A DNA stretch of 64,000 bases from Shinisaurus crocodilurus (Eukaryota > Chordata > Lepidosauria > Squamata > Shinisauridae). The position numbers and the translations under genes are program-made. The notes beneath the pieces were generated by a model. It was not told the origin of the DNA, did not search any database, and saw only the letters and a list, made by a program, of their open reading frames with translations. The DNA is taken from the NCBI GenBank assembly GCA_021292165.1, contig CM037877.1, positions 109,181,858-109,245,857 of the forward strand, read 5' to 3'. Below are positions 1 to 11,727 of this stretch, piece after piece; the stretch's first letter is position 1, and each line of letters starts with the position of its first letter.

Positions 1-1324
1 ATGCAGAAGATCACACTGCACATCTTTTAAGTGTTTGATTAAAAATGGAAAATTGCGACCCTGTTTGAGATGTGTATAGAAGACTTAAAAAGTGGCCAAA
101 TAGGACCTCATACATGCATGCCCTCTTCAGCTGCCAAGCTTTATTTATAATAGCAAACCGAAATATTTACACACATGAAAAGCCTAAAAGACATATTTGA
201 AGCTGTGCCGAGGCATAAAATCATGTATGGTCATGCAGTGAATTGTACTAATGCCCCTCAAGCATCCAGTAAGAAATGCATATCTACTTAATGTAGTATG
301 AGGAGGAGCTATATGAATTATTACAAACGGTTCTGTACCTTCCCAAATAGGCTCTGTAAGAGCCCTCGTCCCCAATTGCCCTCATCCCCAATGAAGCCAA
401 GGAACACGTGGCTACATTTTCCTCACGTTTCTCTCTTGTCACTTGTGCCTCTCCCTTGCCTTCTCTTATCTCCCAGTACTGTTTTTATTTTTTATTATGT
501 ATCCTTTAATTGCTGTCTTACTGTTAAGATTATTTACGTAATTGTTTTTATATATTACTGTGGGGCCCCCTTGTAAGAAAGATTTTTCCCCCCTAGAAGG
601 AGGGATATAAATCTATTAAAATAAAAAAGCCCAAACCCTCCTAAGCTCACTGGGGAAAGGGGCCTGTCCCTTTTGCTTACCGTATATTACCCTGTAGAGA
701 AGGGCCTGGGAATCTTTTGCATTCTGAGGTCCATGTTCTCTTGGGGGCAACTTGTTGCGGGGTGGGGGGATGCCGCTAGTGGGTGGGACCAGAGCCAAAA
801 GTGAGTGGGGCCACCCCCCCCCCCCATTTTGTTATCTCTCCCTCTCTGCCTGAGGGCTGCCAAGGGAGGGACAGATTGCTCTTGCCAGAGGCCCCTGAAC
901 TAATCACTTGCAGAGGGCAAGGATACACTGATGGCAATAATACAGTGGCAGAATGCGTGGAAATCAGATCCTGCTCCTGGCATGCCATGGTGAGGTGAAG
1001 ATGTAGCCAGCTCAAGAAGCAGCAAGAGCAAAATTTCCTCAGTGCTTGGACCAGGGAGCAAGCCTGAACCCAAAGCCATTATAGGGGCCATGGGGTGTCA
1101 CCTGACCCTTTGTGGCCTGTTTAAGAGGTTTCCTTGCTGGTCCGACTGGTCTTCTGCAGTCCTCCCCTTTGGCCAGAGCTAGGTGAGGGTACACAGGGTC
1201 CGTCTGTACCTGATATCCCTCAGGTTTCAGGTTCAGGGCCTACTGTGGCATGTGGAAACTACGCCGAGGCGTGGATTGATAGATTACAGGTGAAAAACAC
1301 TATTGTGCTTCATTAATATTTATA

Positions 1325-1790
1325 TTGTTTTATATTTATTTATTTATTTATTTATTCATTCATTCATTTATTTAACCAACTGAATAACTGCTTCCCAATC
1401 TGAATAAAAAAAAAATCTCGAGGCAGTTGGCAATACAAAAAGCACACATTAAAATACAAAACATCATAATATGATATAAAAATCCATATCAGTTAAAACA
1501 TTTAAAATCAGAAAACTCAAAACACAACCATTCACAAACTGGGCAGCACAATCAGTCAGGGAAGGCGTGAGTGAAGAGAGAAGTCTTTAGCAGGCACCTA
1601 AAACATGCCACAGTTGGCATCTCCCAAATACCAGCGTAAGGGGCATTCCACAAGGTGGGCCCCACCACGGAGAAGGCCCGCTTCCGGGTTGCCCCTAGAT
1701 GAAAAGCTGCAGGTCATGGTACAACCAGCAAGGCCTCCTTCAATGATTTTAGCGATTGCACATGCCTATATGTGTGTTATTCGGTGATCT
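1325..1790 (-). mobile_element. LINE 3' fragment (L2/CR1-type), minus strand
   Basis: It begins with ATTT repeats, then the reversed 3' UTR-like 'ttaaaatacaaaacatcata', then 'gcattccacaaggtgggccc' and 'gaaggcccgcttccgg', blocks common in squamate LINE tails. No readable protein remains. Confidence 0.4.
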
Positions 1791-1866
1791 TCCAATGATA
1801 TCCTGGAACAAATGGAAGAATTGTGACCCTAAGTTCAGATTTGAAGTTGGAAGCTTCTGACTAGAG

Positions 1867-1997
1867 CAGTGTTCTCCAACCTTGGATCCCCAGATGTTTT
1901 TGGCCTACAACTCCCAGCATGCCCCAGCTATGCTGGCTGGGGCATGCTGGGAGTTGTAGGCCAAAAACATCTGGGGACCCAAGGTTGGAGAATACTG
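1867..1997. mobile_element. hAT MITE (fold-back), 131 bp
   Basis: Same family as 32962-33082. The arms run for about 60 bp on each side and would form a near-perfect hairpin. The 8-bp target duplication GACTAGAG is perfect (1859-1866, 1998-2005). Confidence 0.9.
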
Positions 1998-2340
1998 GAC
2001 TAGAGTAACTAACGCACATCCCTTAATCCTGAGACAGAGTGCAGGGTAGTTGCTAAGAGCATACGCTATCCGCTACCCTGTTCAGATCTTTCTTCAGCTC
2101 TGCATTAGCGTGGGTGTCGATAATAATATCAGCCTGCTTTACAGGGCTGTTGTAATGGTTCCTGAGAAGGAAAGCCCATGCTGCAGTGGTGGAACACATG
2201 CTTTGCATGCACAAATCACCAAGTTACCGTAAATTCCTGGCATCCAGTTAAAAGGATCTGAGGTAGCAAGGCTGGGAAAGACACCGGGCTGATAGCTTGG
2301 ATAGCTGCTGCCAGTTAGAGTAGGCAATAATGGGCTGTGT

Positions 2341-2460
2341 CAGCCTTCCCCAACCTGGTGCCCTCCAGATGTGTTGGCCTGCAGTTCCCATAATTCCCAA
2401 CCAGCATAGCCAGTGGCAGTCCCCCAACACATCTGGAGGGCACCAGGTTGGGGAAGGCAG
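2341..2460. mobile_element. Fold-back MITE, hAT-like arms
   Basis: The arms CAGCCTTCCCCAACCTGGTG and CACCAGGTTGGGGAAGGCAG are inverted and match the family at 32719. No convincing target duplication remains. Confidence 0.75.
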
Positions 2461-3659
2461 GGATCTGTGGAGATATGTTATCCCTTAAAATGCTCCATAT
2501 ACAGTCTGGTGGTGGTTATCAGTTAGTTAGTCCTTATAACTTTGACATAGGCAGTGACAAAAATGGGATATAAATATTCTTATCAATAAAATGAGAGGAA
2601 CAATATATTCTTAGTTTCACTCCAGTGTAAGGAAACAAATAACAGTGAGAATGTTTAAAAGCATAAGAGAGCTAAGGGATCCTAACAAAGCACATATGAT
2701 TATAATCAATGAAGAATCCGCCACATACTTTCCCATGGTGATTATTAGTGAATCCCTGAACAAAAACCACATGAGCCAATAGTGTGAGCCAACAATGTGA
2801 CGCCATGTTCCTTTAACAGTACAAGCATAGCCAAAGTGGAGAAACTCTTACAACTAGAGGGGCTTTGTTAGTGCAAAACCTGTTTGTCAAATCTTTAAAT
2901 CCAGAGTAGTCACTGGTTTTATCGGACTCCCACCCATGAAGTACATTGTTCCAATTCGGCTTAATGGTTTCCACAGGGAACACATGTGTCTTTTTACTGT
3001 CCAGATATTCCACTGCTCATACCAGGCTTGCCTTTTGTTAATTATAATACTTCTATGAAGCTAGCAAAAAACAGGGAGGTAATTTCCCACACCTCAGCCC
3101 TGCACAGTGTTGGAGATGCTGACAAGGTTCATCTGGCTCAGGCCAGGAAGTGAGCTCTGCGGTTTTGGTGAGGTAAACTTTAGAAATCCCCAACGTCTTC
3201 TGTGGCTCCGATTAAAATCCCAAGCAACCTCTTATGCTCTGCATTGAAATTGCTGTGGGTAAACCCCCCATGTGAAACTCTTGCCCCAAGAGTCCCCCCA
3301 CTGGGGGTGTGCTCCCCCCACCCTTAACAGCATCAGTTTTACTGAGGTCAGGTCTTCAAGGCAGCCTCCTAGGCAAAGAATGGAGATGTTTTTCTGTTTT
3401 GCCTAGGGGGTTGTCCCAGCAAAACTGGGACTGGGGGCTAAAATTCCACCCCCATGGGAGACTCTTGGGTCAAGAGGTTTCCCTATGGGCAGTGGGCTTT
3501 TGAACCCCAGCAGCAATCTTACCAGGGGCAGCCCTTTGAAGCCATCTCTTATCTCTGAGCCAAACTGCACATTATGCTAATCACGTAGTGTGTAGCTGAG
3601 GCTTCGTCTTCTTTTTTTTAATTTAGTGTAAGCATGCATACACCCCGATTTGGATTGGA

Positions 3660-3783
3660 ACCACTGCACCCCAGGAGGGGAGGGTTACAACTCCCATCAT
3701 CTATCACCATTTGCTATGCTGGGTAAGTCTGATGGGAATTGTAGGCCCAAACATCTGGAGTGCTACACATTGCCCACCCCTGT
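3660..3783. mobile_element. Diverged fold-back MITE
   Basis: It contains 'acaactcccatcat' and its inverted partner 'ctgatgggaattgtag', the centre of the common squamate fold-back family. The arms are decayed. Confidence 0.55.
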
Positions 3784-3789
3784 ACAGTT

Positions 3790-4028
3790 ATTTTATTTAT
3801 TTATTTATTTATAATATTTATACCCCGCCTTTTTTCCTGAAAGGAACCCAAGGCGGCTTACATAATCCTCCTCCTCCTCTCCACTTTATCCTCACAACAA
3901 CCCTGTGAGGTAGGTTAGGCTGAGAGTCAGTGACTGGCCCAAAGTCACCCAATGAGTTTCATGGCCGAGCGGGGACTAGAACCCGGATCTCCCAAGTCCC
4001 AGTCTAGCACTCTAACCACTACGCCACA
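3790..4028 (-). mobile_element. MIR/CORE-type tRNA-derived SINE
   Basis: Read on the minus strand it opens with a tRNA-like head ('tggcgtagtggttagagtg', box B as 'gggttctagtccccg') and passes a core ('cagcctaacctacctcacag'). It ends in a LINE-like tail ('aagccgccttggg' then ATAAA repeats). The same family recurs at 23.5, 31.4, 53.9 and 59.6 kb. Confidence 0.8.
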
Positions 4029-4308
4029 AACAATGACAAAACTGTTTGCCAATCCTGATTAAAAACAAAACAAAAAAACTCTGAGCATATGCAGTTTTGC
4101 ATTTTAAGCTCACTTAAATCATAGTACCATCATGACTACAGGAATAAAATGGAGTTTGCTTCTTCAGCTCTCATCACCTGCTGCTCTGTGGGTGGTCATT
4201 TGGGGGGTCTCCTGGGCTCTGGACTTTGGCCCCAAGGTCCTATCTGCACCGTTGCCCAGGTGATTGGGTAACGTGTACATAAGTACAGAAATGGTTCAGA
4301 GGCTTGGA

Positions 4309-4392
4309 GGTCAATCCTGTATGTGTTAACTGAGAAGTAAGCCTCGTGAGTTCAGTGGGACTTACCCCCAAGAAAGTATGGATAGGATTACT
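4309..4392. mobile_element. Short palindromic MITE (about 85 bp)
   Basis: 'gtcaatcctgtatgtgtt' is matched by 'agtatggataggattac', with central 'gagttcagtgggacttac'. Related copies lie at 11728, 11965, 61745 and 62969. Confidence 0.6.
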
Positions 4393-4492
4393 GCATTAGT
4401 TGTATAGCAAATAATTGCAGAGCAATTTGTTGAAGACCAGCAAACAAACAAAAAGGAGCATTATTTGCTGCTGAGAAAAATACCCCCAAACC

Positions 4493-4493
<1 letters not shown>

Positions 4494-4530
<37 letters not shown>
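4494..4530. repeat. TG dinucleotide microsatellite
   Basis: About 18 uninterrupted TG units, 144 bp before the PSD3 exon acceptor. Confidence 0.95.
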
Positions 4531-4531
<1 letters not shown>

Positions 4532-4674
4532 ACGTAGCAAATATCTTGCTTTGTAGGGTGTTCAAGGCCAGTGTACTTCTTAAAAAATTCAACATCTGTT
4601 GCTTTGAGACAAGAATTGTCCATGGAATGTGTCAGGGTGAACTGAACATGTTTTTCTACTATTTTTTTCCCCAG

Positions 4675-4786
4675 GGAGAAGCATTTGTTTGGGTTAACGG
4701 TGCATCGGCTCATTCCCAGAGTGTTGCCAAGGCCAAATACGAATTTTTATTTGGTGGATCAGAAAATGAAAATACTTCAGAATCTG
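4675..4786 (+). CDS. PSD3: PSD3 N-terminal coding exon (37 codons)
   Basis: PSD3 (EFA6R) is a Sec7-family exchange factor that activates ARF6 at the plasma membrane and endosomes. This 112-nt exon is preceded by a long pyrimidine tract ending in CAG and is followed by the donor GTAAGC. It opens at a codon boundary and ends after the first base of a codon. The translation starts GEAFVWVNGASAHSQ and continues into VAKAKYEFLFG, a block I recognise as the conserved extreme N-terminus of long PSD3 isoforms. In the mammalian protein only about nine residues precede this block, so the initiating exon should be short and upstream, outside the window or unrecognised. The 22-kb intron that follows is consistent with a large PSD3-type locus. 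Protein identity is recalled family knowledge; splice sites and frame are seen directly. Confidence 0.92.
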
Positions 4787-5189
4787 GTAAGCATTCATCA
4801 TTCGCCCTTTTTCTCCACCCCCCATTGCATCATCACCATTTTATTATTATTGTTATTATTTTAACTTAAAGCCAGTACTGACCCTTAGTTATGGGACTGG
4901 GGTTCAAAATCATGCACTCCTTCAGTAGTGGCTAAGAATTCTTGGTAAGTAGGGAATATCGGTGCTAGTGTATTCCATAATACAATTAAGACAGGAGTGG
5001 GGAAGGAGCTCCTGATCTCTTAACTGTGGTTATGATTGCCACTTCATTCCATCTCCACCAGCCCCAATGCAATCTTCTTAGCAATTCACATAAGCTTTTT
5101 TTTAGCATGGCAGGATGTGGCTTGCTCACTGGATGAGCAGTGAGTGGACTTGCTGGGAAGCGGTTGCCTGATCTTTCCACTGTAGTGTG

Positions 5190-5356
5190 ACAGGCCTGTG
5201 GCTTACGCTGGCTCAGCTTGTCTGAATGTGGAAAGCTAAGCAGGGTCAGGCCTGGTTATTACTTGGATGGGAGACCCCTCCTCTAGTTTCCTGCATTTTG
5301 CAGGGAGTTGGACTCGATGGCCTTGTAGGCTCCTTCCAACTCTATAATCTATGAAA
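5190..5356 (+). mobile_element. 5S rRNA-derived SINE with CR1 tail, copy 1
   Basis: The head contains the 5S rRNA internal promoter: AAAGCTAAGCAGGGTC (box A), GGCCTGGTTATTACTTGG and ATGGGAGACC (intermediate element and box C). The 3' part, from 'ctgcatt' through 'ttggactcgatggccttg' to 'tccaactctataatctatga', matches the CR1 3' terminus. The chimera implies Pol III transcription from a 5S promoter and CR1 machinery for retroposition. Confidence 0.85.
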
Positions 5357-5763
5357 TCCAGGACCCCCAGAAAATTTCCCAAAACGACTTGAGTGGGTGG
5401 TGTAGTAAACCCCAATCTGGATATATGATATGGCAGTCGGACAACAAGCTCTCACCCAGTAACTGCCATTCTGCCTTGCTCCAAGGTTCATGTGAATTGG
5501 TCTTGTTCTAGCTTTTGGAAGGGGGCTGTTACAAACGTATATGCAGGATAAATTAGACCACCCTCAATGCCACAATAGTGGAAGTAACTGGGATTCTACT
5601 AGTGTTTGCTGCGGTAGTATTGTAAAACGTGAAGAGAGCTGAGCAAGTGCAAACTGCTTCACCAAAATGAATTCATGGACACCAAGGACCAGGGAAACTG
5701 TCCCAATCTCTTTGCTTTCTGTGAGATCTTCTTTGTTACTGTAGCAAAATAAGCATCTAGCTC

Positions 5764-5895
5764 AGGGGTGGGGAACCTGCACCCCTCCAGGTGTCGCTGG
5801 ACTACAACTCCCATCATCCCTGACCTTGCCATGCTGGCTGAGACTGATGGGAATTGGAGTCCCACAATATCTGGAAAGCCACCAGTTCCCCACCA
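5764..5895. mobile_element. Fold-back MITE, hAT-like
   Basis: Inverted arms 'caggggtggggaacctg' and 'caccagttccccacc', with central 'actacaactcccatcatcc' and 'gactgatgggaattggagt'. Confidence 0.7.
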
Positions 5896-6879
5896 ACGAA
5901 CTAGAGGATTGAACTGTAATCACAGTCCTAGGTGAATAGGTATCAGCGACAACAGTGCCACAACTGAGTCCTTTTACTAAAGGCTCTTCCCTCTAAATGG
6001 AAAGGAAGGAAGTAGGAGAGGCTCTGCTCTGCTGCTGGGCTGGGCTGGGCTGTTTTTTAGCTGTCGAAGCTAAAGGTGGAACTTCTGACCCCCTTCAGAT
6101 CAACTGAACCATCAGTTTTCACAGCCAGGACTGCGTGAGAAGAAAACTTGAAGGTGTGTGTGATGCAGGCATTTTATATTCAGTGTATGTGTATCTGGTG
6201 ATACACATCACCAGAGGGTTTCTCTCCTCTCTACTAACATTTGCTCTCTTGCTGTTGAAATAATGTATTTTGGAGGCAGCATGGAATGATGGAAAGCGAG
6301 ACAGAGTAATGGTCAAAAAGATCCAGCTTTCAAATGGATTGCCAATACTGAAATTAGGAAAACAACGTGTTTGTTATGAAGAGAAACAAGAAAGGGAGTG
6401 ACTGAGGAGCTTCCTACCCTCCCATCAGGATACCTAAATGTAAAGATGGGGAGACTGCAGGGTGGGGGTGGAGCAGAAATGGAATGGTGGGAGCACTGTG
6501 TCTCTCTTAACATCTGTTTAGACGCTGAGATTCATGGTGGATGAAGATGATATGTTACAAGGCATAGCTTCCTATAGCTTCCTGTGGTATATGTGCTCAT
6601 TTCTCTTTTGCTACTCTGTGCTGGTCTCAAAGGTTTTTAAAGTACTACAAAAAACGGTAAATGGAGATGATGGCAGGATGAGTGTACACACCATAACCAT
6701 TGATGACTCACCCTTTCATACTTTTTTCAGAGAGTTGAAGGGCTATCATTTTATTTCCAGCCTTAGAAATGAGAATGTGAGCTAAAAGGTGGCTGATGCA
6801 AGTTTACTTCTGTGTGAGAAGAGCAAGGGGCTGGGATCTGGAGAACCATTCAAATGAAGGCTGCTACTGCCTCTCACTG

Positions 6880-7267
6880 GCCTGGTTTGTACATAACGCT
6901 AACCCATGTTTTATTTAAACCATGGTTTGTTTCCTCAGTCACCGGGTTGTTTGTTTCTCTCCTCCTTTGCCCACTCCCTCCCTGTATCCCAATGGCCTTT
7001 GTGGCACTGCAGTACTGGCATGTAAAGAGCTGGGTTTTTTGACTGCTCTTGCCTGCTGCCTCTGTAGCCTGGCGAAGCAACCCATGAATAACCCACAATT
7101 CTGGGTTCACACGGAACGACAACCCGTGGTTTAAACAACCCAGTTCACAAACCTTGGGTTGTTCACAAACCTTTGTGGGTTGTTTGTGGTTAGCATGTAA
7201 TGACAACTCATGAGTCAACAAACCATGGTTAATTAAAACATGGTTTGTCATTATGTACGAAGCAGGT
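6880..7267. mobile_element. Long fold-back element, CCTGGTT-type ends
   Basis: Ends 'cctggtttgtacataacgc' and 'gtcattatgtacgaagcagg' are inverted. Internal 'aaaccatggtttgtt' motifs are inverted and repeated ('aacaaaccatggttaat'). It belongs with 20759 and 40311. Confidence 0.65.
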
Positions 7268-8299
7268 CACTGTCGATAGCTGCCTTCTCCTGCTCACGGG
7301 GCAGTTAATTTAAATAATAATGGGTGCTGTTTAGGGTCTGTCTTTGAATATCTGGCTCAGTTTGACAGGCCTGTGGAAGCAGTTTCCTTCACCTCGACCC
7401 TCCACCCCCACCCCTCATGTCACACACTCCCTTTTTTAGAAACAGAAAAAAGAAGTGTAGGCAAAGAAAACCAAAGGAGTATTTATTCGCACTGAACAGA
7501 GAAGAAAGGGGCCATTGATTCGTTAGTGAAAATTTTAAAACGTTGGCATTCCAAGTAAGGAAAACTCTGAAGTGCCTCATAAGAAATATTTACTGACTTG
7601 CTGAGCTTGGCTCGTGTCATGCAGAGTTTTTAAAATTATGTTTGTTTATGAAATGCTATTCTTTGACTAAAATTATTCTGCTTACCTGGCCTACTGCACA
7701 GATTAGTAGCACAATAAATGTATTTGGAACGCATACACACATTGGGGGGGGGGAGGAGAATTGGGGTGTGACTAGATTATTTAATAGTAAAGATGTCAAC
7801 TGATTAAACAACACCTGCCTCTTAACTGATTTATTAAATGAATCTGCATATTACCCAAATAATAGAGATGGCCTTTGGAAATAATTGAAAGAAGTGTAAA
7901 GTAACTTACAATTTAATAAACCAAATAAATTTAATAAACCACATTATAAGTAAGCCCATCCATAATATTTCTTTCATGCTCTGTTACAGCAACACAGCCT
8001 TTTAAAAAAGCAAGTCCTCAGCTCTGAGCTCCACTGATCAAAATTGGCCCCCACTGACTATTCAACTAAACCTTTAGGGCGCAGCCCAATGGGGATGCCT
8101 GTATTAAGCCTCTGAACCCAGAGGATTATGGGCACCTGATGCAGGGCGGGAGGAGCGCGGAGATCAGATGATCTTTGCTTCTTGTGTTCCTCCTGCCCTG
8201 CAAATCAGCTAGATGGCCGATTTCAGCCGTCTAGCTGAGGTGCTTCGGACAGGGAGGGAAGGAGGCTGGCGCTCCACCAGGATATGTTGTATCCTGGTG

Positions 8300-8715
8300 G
8301 ATCCAGTCTCCTCCCCTTCCCGTCTCCTGGTGTCGTAAACCCGTCCAGTTCCAAGATAAGCTGTGGTCGTTATCACAGTCCGAGGGTCGAAGCCAAAATA
8401 TATCATTCCAAAATACAACAAACGTAAACCAGTTCGGGATCCGGCAAAGTCGTGGTCAAGGTCGTTCCAAGGTTCAGAGGTACAAGTCTGAGGTCAGGAG
8501 CGTCTGGCTGTAGCTGTAACAACAAACAATTGCTTCCAGCATCTGAGTGTGTTTGGGACCTGCCTTTTGAGCAGGCGCTGATTGGTAAGGCTGCCCAGCC
8601 GGGTCAGGCTGCACGTAGCCTGGCCCCACCCCAAACACACTCCGGCACGGCTGGTCTCTGTCTGACCTACTGGAGGCACAACACCTGGAACCCTCTTCAC
8701 TCCTTCTCTGAGGTT
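8300..8715 (-). mobile_element. Possible LTR or unclassified repeat fragment
   Basis: The block is GC-richer than its surroundings, with a sharp change at 'ccttcccgtctcctgg' and again near 'ctctgaggttgg', inside hairpin-rich DNA. Read on the minus strand it resembles an LTR U3/R region (promoter-like CCAAT at about 8578-8582, reversed), but I see no target duplication or coding part. Confidence 0.25.
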
Positions 8716-10034
8716 GGTCTTATGACCTCAGAGATGCAGCTGACGCAGTTCTTTCCATGCCGCCGGCTGCGAGGGGTGGGGAGGGGGCTCTGAGAGCAGA
8801 TCCCCCAGCTCTGAGGTTGGAGCTCTTTTCCAACCTCGGAGCTGGGAATCCGAAAAATCCTATGGCCCTGCTCTGCCCATTGATTAATCGATTAGCTGAA
8901 ATGATTAATGCTTTTTGCCTAACGATTCCCCCTCTCCAATAATACCGGATTAACTTATGGGGAAGGGATCCACATACCAAAATTATTATTTTGAATTCTA
9001 ATTCTGAAAAAGGCTAAACAGTTTTGTATGTTTTAATCCATTGTGTAAGGGGCTTTGAATCGTTTTCTGTGACAGTTGTCTAATCAGATTAGAAATGAAA
9101 CAGATGTCTCTGCTCTCTCTCTCTCGCTCTCTCTCATTTGTATAAGACCTGTATGTTAGAGTTCCTGTAGATTCCTCAGCCTCAGAAACTTTGCTTGTTT
9201 TCAGTCTCCCTGATTTAATTTTGAGGTGGATTTTAATCTGCAATTAAAGCTTTAAGGCGATTAGGCACACTGATTATTTGATTAAAGTTTGGAGGCCTGC
9301 TTATTAAGGTTTAACAGTCAAAATATTTGCTCAGATACAGCCAAAGAAGTTAAGTGTGCTTAAGGGTATGGTGCACTAAATGTGATTTTTCTTTAGTCTT
9401 TAAAAAAATTGAGAATTCCACCTGCAGACATTTGATCCAAAGCTCTCTTATGGATAAGCCCAAAGGATCATACATTGAATTGGCTTCGTAAAACAAGTTT
9501 ATTGACACGTGAAACCCCAACAGCAAAGAGTGTCTGTATACATGTGCATATGTTTAAAGGTTTACTTCAGTATTTATTATTAATGCTTAAGCCATAGGCC
9601 ATTCACATACAGAATAAATAAAAATAATATTAAAAAGTACAACAGTACAACAATAATAATGATAATAATAAAAACTACAACAGTTTTTAAACAAGTAAAG
9701 ATTTTACTTGTCCTCTAGTTTCTAAGAGTTCAGAGTCCATCTGTTTTCATGCAGCTCTCCAGGCTAGGACTACAAGTGTTCCTCAGTAGATCAAAGTTTT
9801 AGGTGACTACTCAACGAAGGTCAATTTTAATTGGTATGGCTGTCAGTTGAGGGCAGAATCCCATGTGGGGAAGGGCCATAGAACATGTACACTGCATGCA
9901 GAAGGCCCCAGGCTCAATCCTTGGCATCTCCAGGTGTAACAAGCATCTCAAGTAGAAGGTGCTGAGTGAGGCCACCATTTGAGACCTTGGCAAGCCTCTG
10001 CCCGTCATAATACCCAGACCAATGGACTGAGTGG

Positions 10035-10158
10035 GGCCCTCCAGAATGTTGATGAACTACAGCTCCCATCATCCCTTCATTATTGGCCAGGAAGGCCAGG
10101 GTTCATGGGAGCTGGAGTTAAACAACATCTGGGGCGCCACAGGTTCTCCAGCCCAAAT
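10035..10158. mobile_element. Fold-back MITE, hAT-like, diverged
   Basis: Central 'ctacagctcccatcatccc' and inverted 'catgggagctggagtt' are flanked by 'gggccctcc' and 'ggggcgcca' arms. Confidence 0.6.
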
Positions 10159-10992
10159 CTAGGAGTAGTCACAATATAACAAACAAAAGCTATCTCACAC
10201 TTCCATTTGTTTCTCCAAAAGCACCTCTGTTGAGGTTTTGGAACTATTATTTTAAATTTGGTTAATTAATTGATCAAATAGCATTCCTTAATTGGCTGGC
10301 AGTCCTTCTCTAGACTGATATGGCTAAGGGGGCCTCTCTTGGGCTTCTTCCCAGCTGAGCATGACTGACCCTATTCCTCCTCTTTCAGCTGTTTCTAGCG
10401 CTTGCATGCCAGCCTCCTATTTTGGGAGAGTGGCAGCTGCTAAGCAAAGTAGCTAGAGCTCTGGGCGGACATGTTTTCAATAGGGTGGCTAGTCCCACAA
10501 TTATTTTTCGCAACCCTAGGATGCCTCTACTGATGTTGGAGGCCATTTTTTAATTCTAATTTTCTGCCCAGTAGCCATCTCGGCTATCTGGATTATCTGG
10601 CTATCTGGACAAGGAGCTCAGCCTGAAATAGATAAGTAGGACCTGCAGCAAAATGTTGGGCTGTGTGCTCCACACAACCCCTTTTCTGTTTCTCAGTTCC
10701 ATTCCTTATCCACCCACCCAATCACTGTTTCAGGCTCCCTCTTCCTCATTTCCTGTCCCCTTCCTTCCTGTTTCCTTCCTCTCTCCCCCCCTCTCTCTTG
10801 TTCGTTTTCTGTCACTCATCCTGGCATCTCCTGTTCCACTTCTGTTCTCTCCCATTTCTCATGTCCTTGTTCCCCCCCCCTTGTCATTTGCTCTGCTTCT
10901 GACTTCTCTTCTTCCAGCCTCCTGCTTCTGACTCCTCCCTTGCACAACAGTGATGTGCTAGTGTAATGGCTTTTGGAAGCTTGCTGCACAAG

Positions 10993-11157
10993 CAGGACCG
11001 GTGCAAGGCAGTTTGGTGCCCTAGGCAAGATCAGATATTTAGCGCCCCCCCTTCCCACTTGAGCCCTCCCTCCCTCCAGCCCTATGCTCCTGGTGACCCC
11101 CTTTAGCCCGGTGCCCTAGGCAGCCGCCTAGTTGGCCTAATGGTAGCACCGGCCCTG
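10993..11157. mobile_element. hAT MITE, 165 bp
   Basis: Ends CAGGACCGGTGC and GCACCGGCCCTG are inverted. The 8-bp target duplication TGCACAAG is perfect (10985-10992, 11158-11165). The interior 'ggtgccctaggca' occurs twice. Confidence 0.88.
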
Positions 11158-11727
11158 TGCACAAGCCCTGATTGGAGCTGGAGATAATAGTAACCAAACA
11201 GGGCATTCAATGAATTAGTACAATGGATGTTCAGTAGTATTTTAAGCCTTTGTGGGTTGATGTGGGGAAAAGATGTGCCCTTCTAGAGGACTGGTTTTAT
11301 TTTTTTTTAACCCCCTGCATAGCATGATGTTCCCCCAGGCATGCTGGTAAGTCCATTTTGATTATGGGTGGTCCTGTTTTGGCACCAACCCTGCTGGCAC
11401 TGGCTACTCAAGTTCAGCATTAGAGGGAATGATCTCTTTTTCCTAGTAGTCCCCCTAATATTTCCCTCTTTTTATTTTGCTTATTAGACTGATTCCCCCC
11501 CCCCCCGCCTTTTACAAATTGATTTCCATTTCAGTGTTTGACATTTGAATCCTGAACTGGTTAAAAAAAAAAAAGCAGTTGAATTTGTTATTGCCTTGGT
11601 GTCCTAACAAGCAAATGCTGGCGTGCCCATACTGTCTTAGTGTTATATATAGGGACCATACCTTAGATTTTATGCAGTCAATGCTCCTCTAGTGAAACTC
11701 CATCAAAATATTTTTCAGCTCATAATA

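Larger units (their letters stand above)
1..4674 (+). other. PSD3: PSD3 upstream intron (no coding exon seen)
   Basis: This stretch lies 5' of the first recognised PSD3 exon and is read as intron of that gene, since the exon at its right edge opens with a splice acceptor and not a start codon. I found no coding segment in it. It holds a LINE 3' fragment (about 1325-1790), fold-back MITEs (1867-1997, 2341-2460, 3660-3783), a MIR-like SINE (3790-4028), a short MITE (4309-4392) and a TG microsatellite. The intervals 1-1320 and 2461-3650 show only AT-rich or poly-C-containing unique-looking DNA with nothing I can name. The start-codon exon of PSD3 is presumably further left. Confidence 0.7.

Noticed and set aside
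2341..2460. An 8-bp target duplication for this fold-back MITE
   Set aside because: The flanks GGCTGTGT and GGATCTGT do not match well enough, so the hAT call rests on arm similarity only.
4396..4713. Minus-strand frame with His-Thr repeat overlapping a PSD3 exon
   Set aside because: It is the TG microsatellite read backwards. The plus-strand exon explains the conservation.
5190..5356. Possible 5S rRNA gene
   Set aside because: Only the internal promoter half of 5S is present, followed by a CR1 tail. It is a SINE.
6874..7251. 125-codon minus-strand frame
   Set aside because: It lies wholly within a fold-back element and its repeated residues mirror the inverted motifs.
10653..10931. Two overlapping plus-strand frames rich in Ser, Pro and Phe
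   Set aside because: The region is a pyrimidine-rich tract that lacks stops by composition.
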